A program made the position numbers and the translations under genes. The notes under the pieces were generated by a model that saw only the letters and a program-made list of their open reading frames with translations, had not been told where the DNA came from and ran no database searches. Shown here one piece after another: positions 5,401 through 11,753 of a DNA stretch of 11,753 nucleotides. How positions within the stretch are numbered: position 1 is the first letter of the stretch; each line of letters starts with the position of its first letter. Source of the DNA: REBR01 sp033721915 (GTDB lineage: Bacteria > Pseudomonadota > Gammaproteobacteria > Pseudomonadales > Oleiphilaceae); contig JAWWAC010000077.1 of assembly GCA_033721915.1 (NCBI GenBank), forward strand, positions 1 through 11,753, given 5' to 3'.

Positions 5401-7509
5401 TTAGCTGCTTTTGTTGATGATGCCTTCGGCAATGTTGTTGGGAGCCACCGCGTAGTTGGAGAACTCCATCACATAGGAGGCCCGGCCCTGAGTGCTTGAA
5501 CGCAGGTCCGTTGCATAGCCGAACATCTCCGAGAGTGGCACCTCGGCACGGATGATCTTGCCAGAGAGGCTCTCTTCCATACCATGCACCACACCACGAC
5601 GACGGTTGAGGTCGCCGACCACGTCACCCATGTAATCTTCCGGGGTGACCACTTCGACCTTCATGATGGGCTCCAGCAATGCCGGGCTGGCATCCAGGGC
5701 GCCTTTCTTCAGCGCCATGGAGCCGGCCACCTTGAAGGCCATCTCGTTGGAGTCCACGTCGTGGTAGGAGCCGTCGTAGAGCGTGGCGCGGATGCCCAGC
5801 AGCGGGAAGCCTGCCAGAACACCGTTCTGCATCTGCTCTTCAATGCCGGACTGGACCGCGGGAATGTATTCCTTGGGCACCACACCACCGACAATCTTGT
5901 TGACGAACTCAAAGGTTGGCGCATCCTCTTCGTCCAGGGGCATGGGCTCGAGCTCCACCCAGACGTGACCGTACTGACCACGGCCACCGGACTGGCGGAC
6001 GAACTTGCCTTCCACCTTGACGGTATCCCGGATGCACTCGCGGTAGGCCACCTGTGGCTTACCGATGTTGGCCTCCACCTTGAACTCGCGACGCATGCGG
6101 TCAACGATGATGTCCAGGTGCAGCTCGCCCATACCGGAAATAATGGTCTGGCCGGACTCCTCGTCGGTGCGTACACGGAAAGAGGGATCTTCCTGGGCCA
6201 GCTTGCCCAGTGCAATGCCCATCTTTTCCTGGTCCGCCTTGGACTTGGGCTCAACGGCCACGGCGATCACCGGCTCCGGGAACTCCATGCGCTCGAGCAC
6301 GATCTTGTGCTTCTCGTCGCACAGGGTGTCACCGGTGGTGACGGACTTCAGGCCAACGGCGGCAGCGATGTCACCGGCCAGCACTTCCTTGATTTCCTGT
6401 CGGTCCTTGGAGTGCATCTGCACCATACGGCCAACGCGCTCCTTCTTCTGCTTGGAGGCGTTGTAGACCGGCGTGCCGGACTCCAGGGTGCCCGAGTAGA
6501 CGCGGAAGAAAGTCAGTGTGCCCATGAAGGGGTCCGTGGCGATCTTGAAGGCCAGTGCGGAGAACGGTGCCTCGTCGTTGGCTTCACGGGTCTCCGTGGT
6601 GCCCTCGTCGTCGATCTCACCGGTGATGGCCTTGACCTCGTCCGGCGCGGGCAGAAATTCCACCACGCAGTCGAGCATGGCCTGAACGCCCTTGTTCTTG
6701 AACGCGGAGCCACACAGGGCGGGGACGATCTCATTGGCCAGTGTGCGCATGCGCAGGCCTTTCTTGATGTCCTCGATGGACAGCTCGCCCTCTTCCAGGT
6801 AGCGGTCCATCAGCTCTTCGTTGGCTTCGGCGGCGGCTTCGACCATCTGCTCGCGGTGCATTTCCGCGTTTTCCTTCAGCTCTTCCGGAACGTCCACTTC
6901 GTCGTAGGTGGCACCGAAGTCGTCTTCGTTCCAGTAGATGGCCTTCATGCGGATCAGGTCGATGATGCCCTTGAAGTCATCCTCGGAGCCGATCGGCAGC
7001 TGGATCGGCACCGGGAAGGCGCCCAGGCGGTTGCGGATCTGGGCCACAACGCGCTCGAAGTTGGCGCCGGCACGGTCCATCTTGTTGACGAACACGATGC
7101 GCGGGACTTCGTACTTGTTGGCCTGACGCCATACGGTCTCGGACTGGGGCTCGACACCGGAGGTGCCGCAGAAGACCACCACGGCGCCGTCCAGCACCCG
7201 CAGGGAGCGCTCCACCTCGATGGTGAAGTCCACGTGTCCGGGAGTGTCGATGATGTTGATGCGGTGTTCCGGATACTGCTGGTCCATACCGGACCAGAAA
7301 CAGGTAGTGGCGGCGGAGGTGATGGTGATGCCCCGCTCCTGCTCCTGCTCCATCCAGTCCATGGTGGCGGCGCCATCATGGACTTCACCGATCTTGTGCG
7401 AGATACCGGTGTAGAACAGTACCCGCTCAGTGGTGGTCGTCTTACCGGCATCCACGTGGGCGCAGATACCGATGTTGCGATAGCGTTTGATAGGTGTTTT
7501 ACGTGCCAC
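5401..7509 (-). CDS. fusA: Elongation factor G (GTG start)
   Basis: EF-G is the GTPase that drives translocation and, with RRF, ribosome recycling. The product is 702 residues, standard for bacterial EF-G. The G domain shows AHVDAGKT (17-24), RGITI (59-63), DTPGH (88-92) and NKMD (142-145). Domain II follows near residue 300, with DPFMGTLTFFRVYSG. Domain III contains the GMGELHLDI signature. Domain IV has GGRGQYGHVWVELEP and the tip segment KVAGSMALKKGA. Domain V is rich in the expected VVGDLNRRRG and EVPLSEMFGYATDLRS. The start is GTG (7507-7509), with GAGG about nine bases upstream and no nearby ATG alternative. It follows rpsG by 18 bases and sits in the usual rpsL-rpsG-fusA-tuf string. 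I see no sign of the shorter or divergent paralogue type (fusA2). Confidence 0.99.
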   Translation of the reverse strand: MARKTPIKRYRNIGICAHVDAGKTTTTERVLFYTGISHKIGEVHDGAATMDWMEQEQERGITITSAATTCFWSGMDQQYPEHRINIIDTPGHVDFTIEVERSLRVLDGAVVVFCGTSGVEPQSETVWRQANKYEVPRIVFVNKMDRAGANFERVVAQIRNRLGAFPVPIQLPIGSEDDFKGIIDLIRMKAIYWNEDDFGATYDEVDVPEELKENAEMHREQMVEAAAEANEELMDRYLEEGELSIEDIKKGLRMRTLANEIVPALCGSAFKNKGVQAMLDCVVEFLPAPDEVKAITGEIDDEGTTETREANDEAPFSALAFKIATDPFMGTLTFFRVYSGTLESGTPVYNASKQKKERVGRMVQMHSKDRQEIKEVLAGDIAAAVGLKSVTTGDTLCDEKHKIVLERMEFPEPVIAVAVEPKSKADQEKMGIALGKLAQEDPSFRVRTDEESGQTIISGMGELHLDIIVDRMRREFKVEANIGKPQVAYRECIRDTVKVEGKFVRQSGGRGQYGHVWVELEPMPLDEEDAPTFEFVNKIVGGVVPKEYIPAVQSGIEEQMQNGVLAGFPLLGIRATLYDGSYHDVDSNEMAFKVAGSMALKKGALDASPALLEPIMKVEVVTPEDYMGDVVGDLNRRRGVVHGMEESLSGKIIRAEVPLSEMFGYATDLRSSTQGRASYVMEFSNYAVAPNNIAEGIINKSS

Positions 7510-7527
7510 GTTAAATTACCTCGGTCT

Positions 7528-7998
7528 TTAGAAACGGTAGTGAGAGAAGGCTTTGTTGGCTTCAGCCATACGGTGCACGTCTTCACGCTTCTTGACCGCG
7601 GCGCCCTTGCTGCCGGCGGCGTCGAGAATCTCGCCCGCCAGGCGCTGGGCCATGGCCTTCTCGCCGCGCTTGCGGGAAAACTCCACCAGCCAGCGCATGG
7701 CCAGTGCGTTCTGCCGCGCCGGGCGGACTTCCACGGGCACCTGATAGGTGGCACCCCCCACACGGCGGGATTTCACTTCCACCATGGGCTGGATGTTTTC
7801 CAGTGCCTTTTCAAACTGCTCGATGGGGTCTTCCTTGGACTTCTCTTCCACGATGTCCAGGGCGCCGTAAACAATGCGCTCGGCCACGGCTTTCTTGCCG
7901 TGTTCCATGACGTGGTTGATGAACTTGGCCAGTCGCTGGCTGTGAAATTTGGGATCCGGGATAATGACCCGTTTCGATGCAATGCGTCTTCTGGGCAT
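7528..7998 (-). CDS. rpsG: 30S ribosomal protein S7
   Basis: S7 starts assembly of the 30S head by binding the 3' domain of 16S rRNA, and it lies near the E site. It is also the known translational repressor of the str operon. The product is 156 residues, standard length. The N-terminal MPRRRIASKRVIIPDPKF, the SQRLAKFINHVM helix, GGATYQVPVEVRPARQNALAMRW and the C-terminal KKREDVHRMAEANKAFSHYR are typical. The ATG at 7996-7998 has GAGGA about eight bases upstream. A 218-bp spacer separates it from rpsL. This is long compared with the tight rpsG-fusA junction (18 bp), and it leaves room for the S7-responsive intercistronic control known in E. coli. Confidence 0.99.
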   Translation of the reverse strand: MPRRRIASKRVIIPDPKFHSQRLAKFINHVMEHGKKAVAERIVYGALDIVEEKSKEDPIEQFEKALENIQPMVEVKSRRVGGATYQVPVEVRPARQNALAMRWLVEFSRKRGEKAMAQRLAGEILDAAGSKGAAVKKREDVHRMAEANKAFSHYRF

Positions 7999-8193
7999 TG
8001 ATAAGTCCTCGTCAAACTGTAAAAGGTCTTCAGGTGATTCCGGGATGATGCAGGCGCGACGGCTGTGAGCCCGACACCGGCCACCCGGCCTTACTCTTAC
8101 CGCTACCCTCGCGAATCGAACCGCGGGTGGATGCCAACGATAAAAGGCGGACCTGGATTGTGTTGTTGCTGCCCCTGAGGGCCTTGCTTAATG

Positions 8194-8221
8194 CCTGATG
8201 ACCGCCGTGGCGGTAATCAGG
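8194..8221 (-). promoter_or_regulatory. Large hairpin over the rpsL stop, in the rpsL-rpsG spacer
   Basis: On the transcribed strand CCTGAT-T-ACCGCC pairs with GGCGGT-C-ATCAGG. These are two 6-bp stems separated by one T/C mismatch, with a minimal loop. The 5' arm includes the rpsL stop codon TGA (8217-8219). No U-run follows, so it is not an intrinsic terminator. In E. coli the rpsL-rpsG spacer carries the S7-binding site that couples and represses rpsG translation. This hairpin is a candidate part of that control, or a barrier to re-initiation. The rest of the 218-bp spacer shows no further clear element. Confidence 0.6.
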
Positions 8222-8591
8222 ACTTGGGACGCTTGGTACCGTACTTGGAACGGCCCTTGCGACGATCCTGCACACCCTGGGTATCCAGCGTGCCGCGCAC
8301 GGTGTGATAACGCACACCGGGAAGGTCCTTGACCCGTCCGCCGCGAATCAGGACCACACTGTGCTCCTGCAGGTTGTGGCCTTCGCCACCGATATAGGAA
8401 GACACCTCGAAGCCATTGGTCAGGCGAACACGACACACCTTCCGCAGAGCCGAGTTCGGCTTCTTCGGGGTGGTGGTGTAGACACGGGTGCAGACACCGC
8501 GACGCTGAGGACAGGCCTGCAGCGCGGGCACGTCACTCTTCGCCAACCGCCGTTTACGAGGCTTACGGACCAGCTGATTTACTGTTGCCAT
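8217..8591 (-). CDS. rpsL: 30S ribosomal protein S12
   Basis: S12 sits at the decoding centre between the 30S head and body and controls accuracy of tRNA selection. The product is 124 residues, exactly the family length. It starts MATVNQLVRKPRKR and contains the TTTPKKPNSALRK loop (39-51) and GGRVKDLPGVRYH (84-96). Lys43 and Lys88, the classic streptomycin-resistance positions, are both wild type. Asp89, which is methylthiolated in E. coli, is present. The ATG at 8589-8591 has GGAG about nine bases upstream. It follows rpoC after a 121-bp spacer with three hairpins. This rpoC-rpsL junction is usual in Pseudomonas-type genomes and absent from E. coli, where the str operon is separate. Confidence 0.99.
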   Translation of the reverse strand: MATVNQLVRKPRKRRLAKSDVPALQACPQRRGVCTRVYTTTPKKPNSALRKVCRVRLTNGFEVSSYIGGEGHNLQEHSVVLIRGGRVKDLPGVRYHTVRGTLDTQGVQDRRKGRSKYGTKRPKS

Positions 8592-8621
8592 GTAAGCAAA
8601 CTCCAGACATTAAACATTGAA

Positions 8622-8638
8622 CCCCCGTTTTGCGGGGG
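8622..8638 (-). other. Hairpin in rpsL leader, nearest rpsL
   Basis: CCCCCG pairs with CGGGGG around a 5-base CAAAA loop on the transcribed strand, 31 bases before the rpsL start. What follows is TTCAATGTTT rather than a solid U-run, so termination would be weak. It is one of three successive hairpins between rpoC and rpsL. Confidence 0.5.
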
Positions 8639-8641
8639 CAA

Positions 8642-8675
8642 AAATAGGGGACGCAAGTTTAAGACCACGTCCCCG
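8642..8675 (-). terminator. Terminator-like hairpin between rpoC and rpsL
   Basis: GGGGACG pairs with CGTCCCC (7 bp, 14-base loop). It is followed on the minus strand by TATTTTTG. The stem and U-rich tail resemble an intrinsic terminator, though the long loop weakens it. Partial termination here would let rpsL-rpsG-fusA-tuf be set apart from rpoBC output. The effect is inferred. Confidence 0.45.
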
Positions 8676-8696
8676 GCCAGTCAAGCCGACTGGCCA
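8676..8696 (-). other. Perfect hairpin after rpoC
   Basis: GGCCAGTC pairs perfectly with GACTGGCC around a 5-base loop, 16 bases after the rpoC stop. On the minus strand no U-run follows; on the plus strand ACTTTT follows. It is probably a 3'-end stabilising or processing hairpin for the rpoC message. Confidence 0.5.
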
Positions 8697-8712
8697 CTTT
8701 TCGATCAGCGCC

Positions 8713-11700
8713 TTACTTGTTCAGCTCGGCACTGAGCGCTTCCACCACGTCCTCGGCACTGGCACCCTGCTGCTCGCCGGCCGCCATACGGCGCTTGCGG
8801 CGTGCTTCGTGGTAAGCCAGACCGGTACCGGCTGGCACCAGTCGACCGACGACGACGTTTTCCTTGAGACCGCGCAGGTAGTCACGCTTGCCCTGCACCG
8901 CGCCTTCGGTCAGCACGCGGGTGGTCTCCTGGAAGGAGGCGGCGGAGATAAAGGACTCAGTGGCCAGAGAGGCCTTGGTGATGCCCAGCAGCTGACGCTC
9001 GCCCCTGGCAGGCTGCTTGTCCAGTGCCTCCACACGCTCGTTTTCTTCCAGGAACTGGGTGTATTCCACCTGGTCGCCGCCAATGAAGGTGGTGTCACCG
9101 GTATCGGTGATTTCCACCTTGCGCAGCATCTGACGACAGATCACTTCGATGTGCTTGTCGTTGATGACCACGCCCTGCAGACGGTACACGTCCTGGATCT
9201 CGTTGGTGATGTACTTGGCCAGCTCGGTGATACCCAGCAGGCGCAGTATGTCGTGGGGGTTGGAGGGGCCATCGGAGATGACCTCGCCGCGCTCCACGGT
9301 CTCACCTTCAAAGACGTTCATCTGGCGCCATTTCGGAATCAGCACCTCGTAGGGATCGCCGTCTTTCGGCGTGATCACCAGACGCTTCTTGCCCTTGGTC
9401 TCCTTGCCGAAGCTGACCTGTCCGGTCACCTCCGCCAGGATGGAGGGCTCTTTCGGCTTGCGCGCCTCGAACAGATCCGCCACCCGTGGCAGACCACCGG
9501 TGATGTCGCGGGTCTTGGAGGTTTCCTGGGGAATACGGGCGATGATGTCGCCGATTTCCAGGTTGTCTCCGTCACGCAGTGTCACCAGTGCGTTGGAAGG
9601 CAGCACGTACTGGGCCGGTGAACCGCCAGGGAGGATGATGTCCTCGCCCTTGTCGTCCACCAGCTTGATCACGGGCCGGATGTCCTTGCCGGAAGCCGGA
9701 CGGTCCTTGGGGTCCATCACTTCAATGGTGGACAGGCCGGTGAGCTCGTCGGTCTGGGTCTTGACCGTGATGTTCTCCTCGATGCCGGAGAACACCACCT
9801 TGCCGTTGGCCTCTGCGATCACCGGGTGGGTGTGGGGATCCCACTTGGCCACCAGGCCACCGGGCTCGACCACTTCACCGTCCTGCACGGAGAGCATGGC
9901 GCCGTAGGGCAGCTTGTACCACTCACGCTCGCGGCCGTGCTCGTCCGCCACGGCCAGTGCCGAGGAGCGGGAGACCACCACCAGGTTGCCATCGGACTTC
10001 ACAATGGACTTCATGTTGTGCAGGCGCACCTTGCCACCGTGCTTGACCTGGATGCTGTCCACGGCGGAGGCCCGGCTGGCGGCGCCACCAATGTGGAAGG
10101 TCCGCATGGTCAGCTGGGTGCCCGGCTCACCGATGGACTGGGCGGCGATGACACCCACCGCCTCGCCCACGTTCACCAGGTGGCCACGGCCCAGGTCACG
10201 GCCATAGCAGTTGGAGCAGATGCCGTAACGGGTGTCACAGGTAATGGCGGAGCGTACCCAGATTTCGTCCACGCCGGCGCTTTCGATCTGCTCGACGGTT
10301 TTCTCGTCCAGCAGTGTGCCGGCCTCGACCACGGCGTTTTCCTTGTCACCGGGGGTGAACACATCCCGCGCCGTGACACGACCCAGTACGCGATCACCCA
10401 GTGGCACCACCACGTCGCCGCCTTCCACCAGCGGTGTCATGAGGATGCCGTCGTCGGTGCCGCAATCCACTTCCGTCACCACCAGATCCTGGGACACGTC
10501 CACCAGGCGGCGTGTCAGGTAACCGGAGTTGGCGGTCTTCAGTGCCGTATCCGCCAGACCCTTACGGGCACCGTGGGTGGAGATGAAGTACTGCAGTACG
10601 TTCAGACCCTCACGGAAGTTGGCGGTGATGGGCGTCTCGATGATGGAGCCGTCCGGCTTGGCCATCAGGCCACGCATACCCGCCAGCTGACGGATCTGGG
10701 CCGGGGAGCCCCGGGCACCGGAGTCGGCCATGATGTACACGGAGTTGAAGGACTCCTGCATGACGGGCTCGCCGTTCTCGTCCATCACGTCATTGCCCTG
10801 GTCATCAATGACCGCCTCTTTGCTCAGGCGGTCCATCATGGCCTTGGAGACCTTGTCGTTGGCCCGGGCCCAGATGTCGATGACCTTGTTGTACTTCTCG
10901 CCCTGTGTCAGCAGGCCTGAGGCGAACTGGGACTCGATCTCCAGTACCTCGTCCTCGGCCGCGTCGATCAGCTCGTACTTCTCCTTGGGGATCTCGAAAT
11001 CGTTCACACCAATGGAGCAGCCTGACACGGTGGCGTAATGGAAACCGGTGTACATGATCTGGTCGGCGAAGATGACCGTTTCCTTGAGACCCACCTGACG
11101 GTAGCTGGCGTTGATCAGCCTGGAAATGGCCTTCTTGACCATGGGCTTGTCCACCAGGTCAAACGCCAGGCCGTCCGGGGTGATGTCGTACAGCATGGCG
11201 CGACCCACGGTGGTGTCACGCAGGCTGGTGGATTCGCTGCGGCTGCCGTCCTCGTGGATGACCACTTCGCGGATGCGCACCTTGATCTTGGCCTGCAGGT
11301 CGACACGGCCGGAGCCATAGGCGCGGCTGACTTCGTCGATATCGGCAAAGGCCATGCCCTCGCCTCGGGCCTTGAGGCGCTCACGGGTCATGTAGTACAG
11401 ACCCAGCACCACGTCCTGTGACGGCACGATGATGGGCTCGCCGTTGGCCGGTGACAGGATGTTGTTGGTGGACATCATCAGGGCACGGGCCTCCAGCTGC
11501 GCTTCCAGTGTCAGCGGCAGGTGGACGGCCATCTGGTCGCCGTCAAAGTCGGCGTTGTAGGCGGCACAGACCAGCGGGTGCAACTGGATGGCCTTGCCCT
11601 CGATCAGGACCGGCTCGAACGCCTGGATGCCCAGACGGTGCAGTGTGGGGGCCCGGTTTAGCATGACCGGGTGCTCCCGGATCACCTCGTCCAGGATATC

Positions 11701-11753
11701 CCAGACCACGGCCTCTTCCCGCTCGACCATTTTCTTGGCGGCCTTGATGGTGG
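8713..11753 (-). CDS. rpoC: RNA polymerase beta' subunit, C-terminal two thirds (cut by right edge)
   Basis: The beta' subunit forms, with beta, the active-site cleft of RNA polymerase. About 1012 codons lie in the window and the frame runs off the right edge (the last codons read TIKAAKKMVEREEAVVWD). By comparison with E. coli the missing part is about the first 390 residues, including the N-terminal zinc site and the lid/rudder. The catalytic NADFDGDQM lies near 11530-11560, with all three Mg-binding aspartates. The secondary-channel and bridge-helix region follows with GARGSPAQIRQLAGMRGLM and STHGARKGLADTALKTANSGYLTRRLVD. The second zinc site (Cys in TEVDCGTDDG, then ITCDTRYGICSNCYG) is complete. 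The trigger loop reads GEPGTQLTMRTFHIGGAAS. The C-terminus ends SAELNK with TAA at 8713-8715. The sequence is intact with no frameshift. rpoB would be expected just off the right edge. Confidence 0.98.
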   Translation of the reverse strand, partial: TIKAAKKMVEREEAVVWDILDEVIREHPVMLNRAPTLHRLGIQAFEPVLIEGKAIQLHPLVCAAYNADFDGDQMAVHLPLTLEAQLEARALMMSTNNILSPANGEPIIVPSQDVVLGLYYMTRERLKARGEGMAFADIDEVSRAYGSGRVDLQAKIKVRIREVVIHEDGSRSESTSLRDTTVGRAMLYDITPDGLAFDLVDKPMVKKAISRLINASYRQVGLKETVIFADQIMYTGFHYATVSGCSIGVNDFEIPKEKYELIDAAEDEVLEIESQFASGLLTQGEKYNKVIDIWARANDKVSKAMMDRLSKEAVIDDQGNDVMDENGEPVMQESFNSVYIMADSGARGSPAQIRQLAGMRGLMAKPDGSIIETPITANFREGLNVLQYFISTHGARKGLADTALKTANSGYLTRRLVDVSQDLVVTEVDCGTDDGILMTPLVEGGDVVVPLGDRVLGRVTARDVFTPGDKENAVVEAGTLLDEKTVEQIESAGVDEIWVRSAITCDTRYGICSNCYGRDLGRGHLVNVGEAVGVIAAQSIGEPGTQLTMRTFHIGGAASRASAVDSIQVKHGGKVRLHNMKSIVKSDGNLVVVSRSSALAVADEHGREREWYKLPYGAMLSVQDGEVVEPGGLVAKWDPHTHPVIAEANGKVVFSGIEENITVKTQTDELTGLSTIEVMDPKDRPASGKDIRPVIKLVDDKGEDIILPGGSPAQYVLPSNALVTLRDGDNLEIGDIIARIPQETSKTRDITGGLPRVADLFEARKPKEPSILAEVTGQVSFGKETKGKKRLVITPKDGDPYEVLIPKWRQMNVFEGETVERGEVISDGPSNPHDILRLLGITELAKYITNEIQDVYRLQGVVINDKHIEVICRQMLRKVEITDTGDTTFIGGDQVEYTQFLEENERVEALDKQPARGERQLLGITKASLATESFISAASFQETTRVLTEGAVQGKRDYLRGLKENVVVGRLVPAGTGLAYHEARRKRRMAAGEQQGASAEDVVEALSAELNK

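Noticed and set aside
5584..8001. Open frame of 805 codons on the plus strand opposite fusA and rpsG.
   Set aside because: It lies antisense to two intact essential genes in a GC-rich region where stop codons are rare in the opposite frames. Its translation is low-complexity and rich in His, Gly, Leu and Val, and resembles no family I know.
9826..10920. Open frame of 364 codons on the plus strand opposite rpoC.
   Set aside because: A shadow of the rpoC frame, rich in His, Gly and Val, with no recognisable domain.

Overview
The window is a dense run of essential transcription and translation genes, all on the minus strand, from a GC-rich gammaproteobacterium. It should be read from high to low coordinates. 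The protein sequences look typical of Gammaproteobacteria. The placement of a tRNA-Trp gene between tuf and secE, and of rpsL-rpsG-fusA-tuf behind rpoC, matches the layout known from Pseudomonas and relatives. I cannot name a genus from the sequence alone. I see no mobile element, CRISPR array, phage gene or accessory cargo.

Layout in the direction of transcription: rpoC (3' two thirds, cut by the right edge), rpsL, rpsG, fusA, tuf, tRNA-Trp, secE, nusG, rplK, rplA, rplJ, rplL, rpoB (first 169 codons, cut by the left edge). Every gene that is complete has an intact frame and a near-standard length. Spacers are 1 to about 220 bp, and no stretch over 300 bp lacks a gene. Several spacers carry RNA hairpins where ribosomal-protein and polymerase operons are known to be controlled. 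These are a terminator-like hairpin between nusG and rplK, a candidate L1-binding hairpin just before rplK, a structured L10 leader before rplJ, an attenuator-like hairpin plus three others between rplL and rpoB, three hairpins between rpoC and rpsL, and a large hairpin over the rpsL stop codon. Three genes (rplK, rplJ, fusA) start with GTG.

The genes supply RNA polymerase beta and beta', the elongation regulator NusG, the SecE translocon subunit, the ribosomal stalk and L1 arm (L11, L1, L10, L7/L12), two 30S proteins (S12, S7), and both elongation GTPases (EF-G, EF-Tu).

The one large surprise is the order. In the Pseudomonas-type arrangement the series is tufB-trpT-secE-nusG-rplKAJL-rpoB-rpoC-rpsL-rpsG-fusA-tufA. 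Here the end of that series (rpoC to tuf) lies upstream of its beginning (trpT to rpoB), and the two are joined through a single tuf gene. The window is therefore a circular permutation of the standard cluster. It could be a tufA x tufB tandem duplication, an excised circle of roughly 16-17 kb, or, most simply, an assembly collapse at the near-identical tuf copies. The sequence alone cannot decide between these.
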